DNA of 64,000 nucleotides from RGIG4576 sp045656705. GTDB lineage: Bacteria; Bacteroidota; Bacteroidia; Bacteroidales; Muribaculaceae. The translations under genes and the position numbers were made by a program. Shown here in pieces: positions 56,366 through 64,000 of the stretch (its first letter is position 1; the number at the start of each line of letters is the position of its first letter). The notes beneath the pieces are model-generated. The model made no database searches, was not told where the DNA came from, and saw only the letters and a program-made list of their open reading frames with translations. The stretch covers positions 1 through 64,000 of the forward strand of contig JAZORR010000026.1 in the NCBI GenBank assembly GCA_045656705.1. Reading direction: 5' to 3'.

Positions 56366-56881
56366 TCATGCTTTATGTGATATCAGTATCTTTGGTGTGA
56401 AGGTGGTGATTGGGGGAGTGAGGAGGTGGTACATTCCTTGATTGAGGGAAGGGGTGTCCATAGCGAAGTTCATATCGTCTTCAGCGCCTCGCACTTCTAT
56501 GGTGCGGGGGCGTAATTCAAAGCCCATTTGTGCATACCATTTTCGCAGTCCTTCTTCTTGTGCTATAAGCACGGCATACGCTATTCCTTGTTCACGCAAG
56601 TCCTCAAGTACTCCGTTAATCATCTTTCGTGCTAAGCCTTTTCCTTGATACTGAGGTAAGGTGGTAACACCATAGATATAGCACCCTCTTGCTCCACACA
56701 CTTCATCGTTGAAAATGAAATAGTGCATCTGAGCCACGATTTTGCCTCGCTCATTTCTCACCACAGCACGAGTGGTATCGCTATCGTAGTGAGCAAAGAA
56801 ATAATCGATAAACTCATCGTCATCGCCGAAACCTATCTTCCAGCCACGCTTGAGTGCTAAAACATCTTGAGAGGTAAGCAT
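56366..56881 (-). CDS. GNAT-family N-acetyltransferase
   Basis: A 171-residue acetyl-CoA-dependent acetyltransferase from the ATG at 56881, which overlaps the stop of the SPOR gene (TAATG); a start seven codons earlier is possible. The acetyl-CoA loop is seen in VTTLPQYQGKGLARKMINGV, followed by LIAQEEGLRKWYAQMGFE. The substrate is unknown. Last gene of the aroA-porW-porX transcript. Confidence 0.88.
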   Translation of the reverse strand: MLTSQDVLALKRGWKIGFGDDDEFIDYFFAHYDSDTTRAVVRNERGKIVAQMHYFIFNDEVCGARGCYIYGVTTLPQYQGKGLARKMINGVLEDLREQGIAYAVLIAQEEGLRKWYAQMGFELRPRTIEVRGAEDDMNFAMDTPSLNQGMYHLLTPPITTFTPKILISHKA

Positions 56882-57378
56882 TAAGGCACTTCTACTATCC
56901 AAGGTTCTTTATTGGCCACAAGAATCTTGAAATTCTTCTTATTTTTCAAAAATTCTGCGGCAGCATCTTTAGAGTCGAAACCTCTATACACCACATAATA
57001 GACATCTTGTGAATTCTTAATTACATAAGAATATGCAGAGCCTTCGGCTTCGTTGATGCGCTTGCTGAACGAGCGTGCGTTAAACACTTGCTTGAAATCG
57101 CCCACTACTACGCAATATTTATGAAGATTGGCTGTTTCGCCATCGACAATATTCACTCGTTCGGTGACTACACGCACCGAATCACCTGCCACCACTTGGA
57201 TTTGTCCCAATCGCTTTTCGCGTTCAATAAATCCACTCATATTTCTATCGACAGAAGTGTTAGCCTTACGTTCGGCAGCAATCTCGTAGGCCGCACGATA
57301 ATTTTCTTCGGTGGTTTTGCACGATGTCAACAATAGAGCCACCAAAGCAAATGTCATTATATACCAAGTATTTTTCAT
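56881..57378 (-). CDS. SPOR-domain lipoprotein
   Basis: A 165-residue lipoprotein (ALLLTSCK, Cys20) with a C-terminal SPOR domain (about 88-160: YCVVVGDFKQVFNARSFSKRINEAEG ... YYVVYRGFDSKDAAAEFLKN) that binds denuded peptidoglycan at division sites. Lies 13 bp after the phosphoesterase gene. Position behind porX and porW suggests an envelope role. Confidence 0.87.
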   Translation of the reverse strand: MKNTWYIMTFALVALLLTSCKTTEENYRAAYEIAAERKANTSVDRNMSGFIEREKRLGQIQVVAGDSVRVVTERVNIVDGETANLHKYCVVVGDFKQVFNARSFSKRINEAEGSAYSYVIKNSQDVYYVVYRGFDSKDAAAEFLKNKKNFKILVANKEPWIVEVP

Positions 57379-57391
57379 ATATTTCTGTTAT

Positions 57392-57886
57392 TTATCTATT
57401 ACCTAATTCTATTATTTCACAATCTTTTATCACGCCCTCGTCGATGGTGAGAATTACAAGCGTACGCACCACATGCCAACCTTGTTTGCCAGCTGCTCCC
57501 GGATTGATGTGCAACAAATTAAGCATACGATCGGGAACAACTTTGAGAATGTGAGAATGTCCACTAATCATCAATTGAGGTTTCTCATTGAGCAAGTGAG
57601 CCTTCACGCCTGGAGAATATTTGCCTGGATAACCACCAATGTGAGTCATCCACACCTTCACGCCATCGATGGTGAAGCACGCCACCTCCTTAAATCGTCG
57701 GCGCATCATAGCCCCGTCGCAATTTCCGTACACAGCACGCACAGGAGCAATGCTCTCCAAGCGATTGATTACGGCCTCATCGCCAATATCTCCAGCATGC
57801 CATATTTCATCGCAACCAGTGAAATACTGAATATACTTATCGTCCCACCACGAATGCGTATCAGATAAAATTCCAATTCTCTTCAT
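57392..57886 (-). CDS. metallophosphoesterase, YfcE/MJ0936 type
   Basis: A 164-residue phosphodiesterase. The metal-binding motifs are ILSDTHSWWD, HAGDIGD, YGNCDG, THIGG and SGHSH. The short YfcE type acts on simple phosphodiesters in vitro; the real substrate is unknown. It lies 11 bp after porX and 13 bp before the SPOR lipoprotein. Confidence 0.9.
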   Translation of the reverse strand: MKRIGILSDTHSWWDDKYIQYFTGCDEIWHAGDIGDEAVINRLESIAPVRAVYGNCDGAMMRRRFKEVACFTIDGVKVWMTHIGGYPGKYSPGVKAHLLNEKPQLMISGHSHILKVVPDRMLNLLHINPGAAGKQGWHVVRTLVILTIDEGVIKDCEIIELGNR

Positions 57887-57897
57887 CGCAATGCACG

Positions 57898-59448
57898 CTA
57901 TTTCTTTGTCATAGTGACCACCGGCACAAGCATTTCTTCGAGAGAAATACCTCCATGCTGGAAGGTGTTGTCGTAGTATTGTACGTAGTAATTGTAGTTA
58001 TTTGGATAAGCAAAGAAATCTCTATTCATCGCAAAAATATAGGTAGATGAGAGATTAGGAGCAGGAAGTCCGAAATCCTTAGGCTTCTTCACTTCATACA
58101 CTTGCTTTGCGTTATAACTCAAGTTTTTACCCACCTTATATCGCAGATTGGTGTTCACAGCCTTATCGCCAATCACCTTCACTGGATTGTCGACGCAAAT
58201 AGTGCCGTGGTCGGTAGTAAGCACTACACGACAATTCTTTTCGGCAATTTTCTTGATGATTTCGAGAGCACTTGAGTGCTTGAACCAACTTTCGGTGAGT
58301 GAACGATAGGCAGCATCGCTATATGCAAGTTCGCGTATCATCTTGCTCTCGGTGCGAGCGTGCGAAAGCATATCCACAAAGTTTAGCACTATTACATTGA
58401 GGTCGTAATTGTCGAGATTGCGGAAATTTTGCAATAGTTTATCGCCAGCCACGCTGTCATTTATCTTATTATAAGAGAATTTATACGGTTTGCGATAACG
58501 GTCGAGGATGGTTTGGATAAGAGGAGACTCATTTAAGTTCTTACCCTCTTCCTCGTCTTCATCTACCCACAAATCGGGGAACATACGAGCAATATCGATA
58601 GGCATCAGTCCCGAGAAAATAGCATTGCGAGCGTATTGAGTAGCAGTAGGCAAAATACTGCAATACAAGTCGTCATCGTCGATAGTGAAATACTCACTAA
58701 ACAGAGGTTTCACGGCACGCCATTGGTCGAGACGGAAATTATCTATCACAATAAAGAACACCTTCTCTCCAGCATCGAGAAGAGGGAAAATCTTAGTCTT
58801 AAAGATTTCGTGGCTCATCAACGGATGGCGATCGGTAGTAATCCAATCTTCATAGTTTTTCTTTATGAACTTGCTGAAAGTGGAATTAGCCTCCACCTTT
58901 TGCATCTTCAAGAGTTCGTCCATATTAGTATCAGCTCCAGCAAGAGTAAGCTCCCAATGCACAAGATTGCGATACACCTCACACCAATCCTCAAAACTAT
59001 CGGCAGAATTTATCATTCCACTAATGCGTTGAAACTCTTGTTGATAGTCGAGAGTAGCCTTTTGCGACACCAAAGCCCCAGAATGCAAGTTTTTCTTGAT
59101 CGACAGCAAGATTTGATTAGGATTTACAGGCTTAATCAAGTAATCGGCAATCTTATTGCCAATGGCTTGATTCATAATATTCTCTTCTTCGCTCTTAGTG
59201 ATCATTATCACAGGCACATCGGGGTGAGTGATTTTAATTTGCGAAAGGGTTTCAAGACCACTCAAGCCTGGCATATTCTCGTCGAGAATCACAAGGTCGA
59301 AACGATGCTCGGCCACAGCATCCAGAGCATCTCGCCCATTAGACACCGTAACCACTTCATATCCCTTAGCATTCAAGAACATTATGTGTGGCTTCAACAA
59401 ATCTATTTCGTCGTCAGCCCATAGTATCAATCCGTTTGTCATAGTCAA
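57898..59448 (-). CDS. porX: T9SS response regulator PorX (receiver plus PglZ domain)
   Basis: A 516-residue protein with an N-terminal receiver domain (ADDE; phospho-acceptor Asp56 in VILDENMPG; Lys in YLIKPV) and a C-terminal PglZ domain of the alkaline-phosphatase superfamily (VIDNFRLDQWRAVKPLF; PTATQYARNAIFSGL; DMLSHARTE; LTTDHGTI). This pairing is that of PorX (PG0928), which controls the por genes in Porphyromonas gingivalis and pairs with PorY. The start overlaps the porW stop (ATGA), so the two are translationally coupled. Confidence 0.92.
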   Translation of the reverse strand: MTMTNGLILWADDEIDLLKPHIMFLNAKGYEVVTVSNGRDALDAVAEHRFDLVILDENMPGLSGLETLSQIKITHPDVPVIMITKSEEENIMNQAIGNKIADYLIKPVNPNQILLSIKKNLHSGALVSQKATLDYQQEFQRISGMINSADSFEDWCEVYRNLVHWELTLAGADTNMDELLKMQKVEANSTFSKFIKKNYEDWITTDRHPLMSHEIFKTKIFPLLDAGEKVFFIVIDNFRLDQWRAVKPLFSEYFTIDDDDLYCSILPTATQYARNAIFSGLMPIDIARMFPDLWVDEDEEEGKNLNESPLIQTILDRYRKPYKFSYNKINDSVAGDKLLQNFRNLDNYDLNVIVLNFVDMLSHARTESKMIRELAYSDAAYRSLTESWFKHSSALEIIKKIAEKNCRVVLTTDHGTICVDNPVKVIGDKAVNTNLRYKVGKNLSYNAKQVYEVKKPKDFGLPAPNLSSTYIFAMNRDFFAYPNNYNYYVQYYDNTFQHGGISLEEMLVPVVTMTKK

Positions 59449-62243
59449 TCAATGTTTTCTTGTTGGTTTTCAGCCGATTTCTCCACATTTTCGACATTGT
59501 CTTGCTCTAAGAACTCAAAATACTCCTCGAAAGTGCGTCCTTCATTGAGCAATAAGTTGAAATTATCCACACTTATCATCACTTGACGCACTTGCTCTGG
59601 TATTACGAGCGAAGTGTCTTGCGAAAGCACACTCTTATAGTGTGACAACTCCTCAAAGTTAGTAAATCCTTTTATTACTAACAATCCAAGTCGTCCAAAG
59701 GTCATTTGTTCGAGGTCAAAATCTTTCACCACGAAGTGATTGAAATTGTGACGCGCTATATTAAAGAGTAATTCGTTATGCGAAACAGTATCTGTAGGAT
59801 ATACCATCACATACACATGTGGCACATCTGTTTCGCTCTTGAAAGGAGTCACTTGCTCATTAACCATTGCAGTAGTATCGTTGGTCAATCGAGTAGCCCA
59901 AAGCATACCACGCACATTTCCACCCGAATTTTCAAGTTTACGACCTTGCTCAGCTTGTCGGAGCATAGCCGAAGCCATCGGAGTCATATCGGTTTCGGGA
60001 TAACGCTCAAGCATCTCTTTAAGAGTAGATTTGAACTTATCCTGATTGCCCTCGGTGACATAAGCAAGCGCATCGATGAACATAAACTTAGGCATAATCT
60101 TCGACATAGGATAAGTCTTCATCATCTCTTCGTAAGCCTTATGCACCTCATCGTTGTTATTATTCAAGTAATAATCATAAGCCTGTGCATACATTTGCTC
60201 TTGTACCTTGCCCATATTACGCAAGTTGTCGATATAATTCGCGTCTTGCATAGCCACGCCATATTTAGAGTCGGCAAACTCAGAGAGTATAAGCTGACGA
60301 TAAGTTTCGGCCTTAGCAGTATCGCCTATACGCATATACATAAGATACATATTGTAATACACATCTAAGCGATATATATTGTCAGGGTACTTGGTGAGCA
60401 GTGCATTAAACTCATTGGATGCACTCTTATAGTCTTCGAGTTTGTCCTTCAAGATTACGCCCATATTATACAAGCCTTCCTGAATCACTTCGTGACTTGT
60501 TTGTCGTTCCTCATCGGTCTTAGGAATTTGCTTCAAATAGTATTCAACGAAATGAGGATCGTCGGCTTTGGCAAGTTCCTCCTTATTCACTTCACCTGCC
60601 ACCGAATCGGTAGTAGCCAAAGCATTTTCGCCTTCGACTTCGTCGTCATTCTCAAACTCTTGAGCAATCACAGTCTTATTGCGACGGCGCCAATCATCTT
60701 CAAGTTTGCGACTACCCCATGCCTTTTGGAATGCAGTTTTACCGGCATTCTTGGTGGCAGTATTATAGAAATACCAAGAATTGTCGTTGTTGATTTGGAA
60801 TGTAGACGGAGCAGCCGCGTTATTACTATTTATAGTATTACCAGCAGCCGCTTGGTTGGCACGATGTTCTTCGCGAGCGGCATTTTCGGCTTCTTCCTTC
60901 TCCTTCTTCTTGAGTTCGTCTATGATGCGTTCAGCCACCTTGGTTTGTTCTTCGAGCGAAAGCGACGAAAGATGAAGCAACGAGTCTTGCAACACCACAT
61001 TTTGCGAGTACACAGCCAATTCATCAAGCACATCACTACGCAATTTCAGAGTCTTATAATTGGGATATTCTTCGCTCACAAGCGAGATACCTTCGGAATA
61101 ACAAGGTTGAGCATCGACATATTTTCCTTGTGCAAAATAAAGTTCACCCAAAGCCAATTGAGCAATACCCTTCTCCACACCATTGCGAGTACTCTTATTC
61201 ACAGCAAGAGTGTAATTTTCTATAGCACGCAAAGTGTCATTGCGCGAAAGGTAAAGATTACCTATTGCATAGTAAATCTGGTCGAGATAATCCTTATTGC
61301 GATCGTATCGAGTCATTCGCTTGAGCGATTTCACTTCACTTTCCACATTAGAGCCAGCATATACAGCACTTTGGCGAATGCGAGCATTCACTTTAGTGCG
61401 ATAGGTAGTGCCCGATGCACTGCCTGCTGTCTTAAATGCGTTATAAGCAAGATTATTCTCACCCAAATCGGTATAAATCTGTCCCAAAAGGAAATGCAAA
61501 CGCACACGCTGAGCCCCCTTAGCACTTTTAGCCGCAGCCTCGAGGTAAGGAGTAGCCTCACGATATTTCTTGCTTTTCACGTAATAACTTGCAAAAGCAA
61601 AGTTACATAGTTCCTTAGTGTGTGAATTGGTGATTTTATCGGGTTTGATATAGGCAAGCATATTTTCGGCTTCGGTAAGCCAGCCCATTGCACAATAAGA
61701 GCGAATCTCCCATAGTTTGCAATCCATCACCAAATCGGGCAACCAAGAGAAATGGCCCGAAATGTAGTGGAAGGTGGATGCAGCAGCAAGGTAATCGCCT
61801 TTCATATATTGAGACTTGGCCATCATATACCACGCATTATGCAAGAATGGGTTATATTCTTCACGCTTGAGCCATTCTTTGTCTTCCTTAGAGAGTTTGC
61901 CCGATTTCTTTTTTGGGCGTTTCTTTATAGAGTGCAGTTGGATAGCCTTCTGCATCTTCTCAATAGTACGATCGAAATTTGCACTTGGTTGAGGTGCTTT
62001 AGGATTGGAATACGCCTCAGCCGGGTGCATGAAAAGGAGTTGAGAATAATTGTCCTCGTATTTGTTTTCGAGTTCGTGAATCTGCTCATCGTAATGTGTT
62101 TCGCCATTATAATACACATTGTATCGCGTATTGAAGGCATGCCAAAAGCGTGAGCCTGCAGTATTTTTCTTTGTACTACAAGAAAACATACCACATGCCA
62201 TCACCACAGCAACGCATATCAATATCACTCTATTCAGTTTCAC
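59445..62243 (-). CDS. porW: T9SS lipoprotein PorW/SprE
   Basis: A 932-residue lipoprotein (GMFSCSTKKN, Cys22) with many TPR-like helices; the N-terminal part (FWHAFNTRYNVYYNGETHYDEQ; HNAWYMMAKSQYMKGDYLAAAST) is characteristic of SprE/PorW, needed for T9SS and gliding. A charged, Ala/Asn-rich linker (about 445-500) separates two helical blocks. Immediately followed by porX, and 34 bp after the permease gene. Confidence 0.9.
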   Translation of the reverse strand: MKLNRVILICVAVVMACGMFSCSTKKNTAGSRFWHAFNTRYNVYYNGETHYDEQIHELENKYEDNYSQLLFMHPAEAYSNPKAPQPSANFDRTIEKMQKAIQLHSIKKRPKKKSGKLSKEDKEWLKREEYNPFLHNAWYMMAKSQYMKGDYLAAASTFHYISGHFSWLPDLVMDCKLWEIRSYCAMGWLTEAENMLAYIKPDKITNSHTKELCNFAFASYYVKSKKYREATPYLEAAAKSAKGAQRVRLHFLLGQIYTDLGENNLAYNAFKTAGSASGTTYRTKVNARIRQSAVYAGSNVESEVKSLKRMTRYDRNKDYLDQIYYAIGNLYLSRNDTLRAIENYTLAVNKSTRNGVEKGIAQLALGELYFAQGKYVDAQPCYSEGISLVSEEYPNYKTLKLRSDVLDELAVYSQNVVLQDSLLHLSSLSLEEQTKVAERIIDELKKKEKEEAENAAREEHRANQAAAGNTINSNNAAAPSTFQINNDNSWYFYNTATKNAGKTAFQKAWGSRKLEDDWRRRNKTVIAQEFENDDEVEGENALATTDSVAGEVNKEELAKADDPHFVEYYLKQIPKTDEERQTSHEVIQEGLYNMGVILKDKLEDYKSASNEFNALLTKYPDNIYRLDVYYNMYLMYMRIGDTAKAETYRQLILSEFADSKYGVAMQDANYIDNLRNMGKVQEQMYAQAYDYYLNNNNDEVHKAYEEMMKTYPMSKIMPKFMFIDALAYVTEGNQDKFKSTLKEMLERYPETDMTPMASAMLRQAEQGRKLENSGGNVRGMLWATRLTNDTTAMVNEQVTPFKSETDVPHVYVMVYPTDTVSHNELLFNIARHNFNHFVVKDFDLEQMTFGRLGLLVIKGFTNFEELSHYKSVLSQDTSLVIPEQVRQVMISVDNFNLLLNEGRTFEEYFEFLEQDNVENVEKSAENQQENID

Positions 62244-62277
62244 GCTTTATCCCTTTATAATTATATTAAACGAAATA

Positions 62278-63084
62278 CTATCCCTTTTTATTACATATCT
62301 TCACTACTCTTGCCACAATATACACCGACACAAGGGCAAGCACAATAGTGGCAGATGCTGGCACTCCCATCAGATAAGATGCAAAGAGTCCTGCAACCGA
62401 ACAAACGATACTCACTGCCACCGATATTGCTATCATCGGTTTCAGTTTCACAGTGAAGAGTTCGGCTATCATCTGCGGCATAGAAAGTAACGACATCAAT
62501 AGCATTATACCTATAAGTCTGATAGTCAATACCACACAAATGGCTATAGCCACAGTCATTATAGTATTCACCAATGCCACAGGCTGGCCCATAGCACGAG
62601 CAAAGTCCTTATCAAATGCGCACGACACTATCACACGATAACACGAAAAGAAGAATGCAATGAATATGGCTGTGAATATGGCAAATGCCATCAAATCACT
62701 TCTTGTGATAGTGAGAATATTACCGAAAAGAAACGAATTGAGTTCGGGTACATATCCCGGTGTGAGAAATATGAATAGCGTACCAATTGCCATCCCAAGC
62801 GCCCACATCACCGAGATAGCAGAGTCTTCACGCACTTGTTGCTTATTGGTGAGCCATTCCACACCGAGCGACGATGCCACAGCGAAGACACCTGCTATGA
62901 GTATAGGCGACACGCCAAGGAAATAACCTAACCCGAGTCCACCAAAGCACGCATGGGTGACACCACCTGTGATAAACATCAAGCGACGAGTGATGATGTA
63001 AGTGCCTATCATTGCCGACATCACACTCACGATCAACACGCCCAAAAGTGCGTTCTGAAAAAATGTATACTGAAAAATCTCCAT
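62278..63084 (-). CDS. metal ABC transporter permease, ZnuB/MntB type
   Basis: A 268-residue protein with eight or so membrane helices, of the ABC-3 family that imports zinc, manganese or iron. Visible family segments include THACFGGLGLGYFLG and IRLIGIMLLMSLLSMPQMIAELF. Its ATPase and binding protein are not in the window. The ATG shares its A with the aroA stop (TAATG), so it is translated from the aroA message. Confidence 0.9.
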   Translation of the reverse strand: MEIFQYTFFQNALLGVLIVSVMSAMIGTYIITRRLMFITGGVTHACFGGLGLGYFLGVSPILIAGVFAVASSLGVEWLTNKQQVREDSAISVMWALGMAIGTLFIFLTPGYVPELNSFLFGNILTITRSDLMAFAIFTAIFIAFFFSCYRVIVSCAFDKDFARAMGQPVALVNTIMTVAIAICVVLTIRLIGIMLLMSLLSMPQMIAELFTVKLKPMIAISVAVSIVCSVAGLFASYLMGVPASATIVLALVSVYIVARVVKICNKKG

Positions 63085-64000
63085 TATTTCACTTCTTCAA
63101 GAGTAAATCCTGATTCATCCAAATCTCTCCAATAGTTAGGATACGATTTACTTACTACTTCCACATCGTTGATAATAATCCCTTTGAACTTGATAGCAGC
63201 TGGAGCAAATGCCATGGCCATGCGATGGTCGTCGAAAGTTTCGATGCGTATCACCTTTTCTTGAGGACACTTTGTGCCATCCCAGCTAAGCGACAAATCA
63301 TCGCCCACAGTAAGCACATATCCCATTTTGAGCAATTGGGTACGCAAGGCTTCGATGCGATCGGTTTCCTTGATTTTAAGTGTTTTAAGTCCGGTAATAT
63401 GGAAAGGTACTTCGTGCAGACAAGCAGTCACCACCACGGTTTGCGCCAAATCGGGAGTTTTACTCAAGTCTAATTCCAACTTTTCGGGAAGAGCAAATTC
63501 CTTATCGGTGTTTAAAATATCAGCACCACTTCCCCCATATGATATAATCATCCCAAACTTCTCAAAAATCTCAGATATTACCGAATCGCCTTGCACACTT
63601 GATCCATAAGGAAATAATGTGTGTAGGGTAACCCAAACTTTTGAATATAACGATGCTATCTCAAACCAATAAGATGCAGCCGACCAATCGCCTTCAATAA
63701 AGTAATATCTTGCGATATATTGAGTACCTTCTTCAAAAACGATTGTATTCCCTTCCCATTGAGTTTTCACACCAAACTTGCGCATCATACGAAGAGTCAT
63801 ATCGATATACGGACGCGACACCACTTCGCCTGTGAGATGTAATTTCTTGAACCCCTTCACAAGTGGAGCTATCATCAAAATGGCCGATATGTATTGCGAA
63901 CTGATTTCTCCAGAGATGGAAATCTCATCGGCTTGCAACTGCTTACCCTTGATAAGTAGTGGAGGTAAACCTTCCTCACCTTCATATTGTATATCTGCAC
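63084..64000 (-). CDS. aroA: 3-phosphoshikimate 1-carboxyvinyltransferase (C-terminal part)
   Basis: EPSP synthase, sixth enzyme of the shikimate path, cut by the window edge; about 305 codons are seen and the N-terminal part is missing. Recognisable parts: ISGEISSQYISAILM, LKIKETDRIEALRTQLLKMG and FDDHRMAMAFAPAAI. The frame continues through 63939-64000. The IKETDRI and DDHRMAM blocks contain substrate-binding residues and are intact. Confidence 0.95.
   Translation of the reverse strand, partial: ADIQYEGEEGLPPLLIKGKQLQADEISISGEISSQYISAILMIAPLVKGFKKLHLTGEVVSRPYIDMTLRMMRKFGVKTQWEGNTIVFEEGTQYIARYYFIEGDWSAASYWFEIASLYSKVWVTLHTLFPYGSSVQGDSVISEIFEKFGMIISYGGSGADILNTDKEFALPEKLELDLSKTPDLAQTVVVTACLHEVPFHITGLKTLKIKETDRIEALRTQLLKMGYVLTVGDDLSLSWDGTKCPQEKVIRIETFDDHRMAMAFAPAAIKFKGIIINDVEVVSKSYPNYWRDLDESGFTLEEVK

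Overview
The window is a stretch of core chromosome from a member of the Bacteroidetes, most likely order Bacteroidales. Four things support this. The promoters are of the Bacteroidetes type (TTG, 19-20 nt, TAnnTTTG) and recur before many genes. There is a SusC/SusD/SusE/SusF outer-membrane nutrient locus. There are type IX secretion (T9SS) genes (PorE, PorX, PorW) and a BspA-type leucine-rich-repeat protein with a T9SS-like tail. Finally, the tRNA-tuf-secE-nusG-rplKAJL-rpoBC order is the conserved bacterial one. I cannot assign a genus; T9SS genes argue against Bacteroides in the strict sense.

Layout. 1-445: a small type II-C-like CRISPR array (three 47-bp repeats, two 29-bp spacers) with no cas genes in view, beside the rpoC terminator. 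446-15255, all on the minus strand: the transcription and translation block. Read 5' to 3' it is rpsU, a Xer-type recombinase, hpf, then tRNA-Thr(TGT), Tyr, Gly, Thr(GGT), tuf, tRNA-Trp, secE, nusG, rplK, rplA, rplJ, rplL, an attenuator-like hairpin, rpoB and rpoC. 15530-25086: an outer-membrane-type protein that looks frameshifted, an argH/aldo-keto reductase/Rieske-like lipoprotein operon, an AraC regulator, a lone PTS EIIC-like membrane protein, a secreted GH20 hexosaminidase and a secreted SGNH hydrolase. 25308-29942: sbcD-sbcC. 30207-39391: an abundant-looking OmpA/TPR lipoprotein, an S41 protease, the LRR protein, coaD, parE and a tiny Pmp3/YqaE membrane protein. 39421-43730: menA, anmK, an AAA ATPase fused to a DUF4435 TOPRIM-like domain, and a TonB-domain lipoprotein. 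43870-51050: the Sus-like locus. 51484-55897: malY/patB-like lyase, queA and porE. 56004-64000, minus strand: a DUF1016 nuclease remnant, then the operon aroA-(Zn/Mn ABC permease)-porW-porX-phosphoesterase-SPOR lipoprotein-GNAT.

How the genes work together. Most of the window is housekeeping: transcription, translation, arginine, menaquinone, coenzyme A, queuosine and aromatic amino acid synthesis, DNA topology and repair. A second theme is the cell envelope: T9SS assembly and control, a possible T9SS client, the Sus importer, and glycan-acting secreted enzymes. Defence-related pieces are scattered singly rather than in an island: the CRISPR array, the ATPase-DUF4435 fusion (PARIS-like domain content) and the dead DUF1016 gene.

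The most interesting signals are the CRISPR repeat that itself carries a complete Bacteroidetes promoter, the single-gene ATPase/TOPRIM fusion, the internally deleted DUF1016 gene, and the frameshifted outer-membrane protein whose restored stop codon falls exactly at the terminator hairpin. All family names come from reading motifs and domain order; no database search was run.
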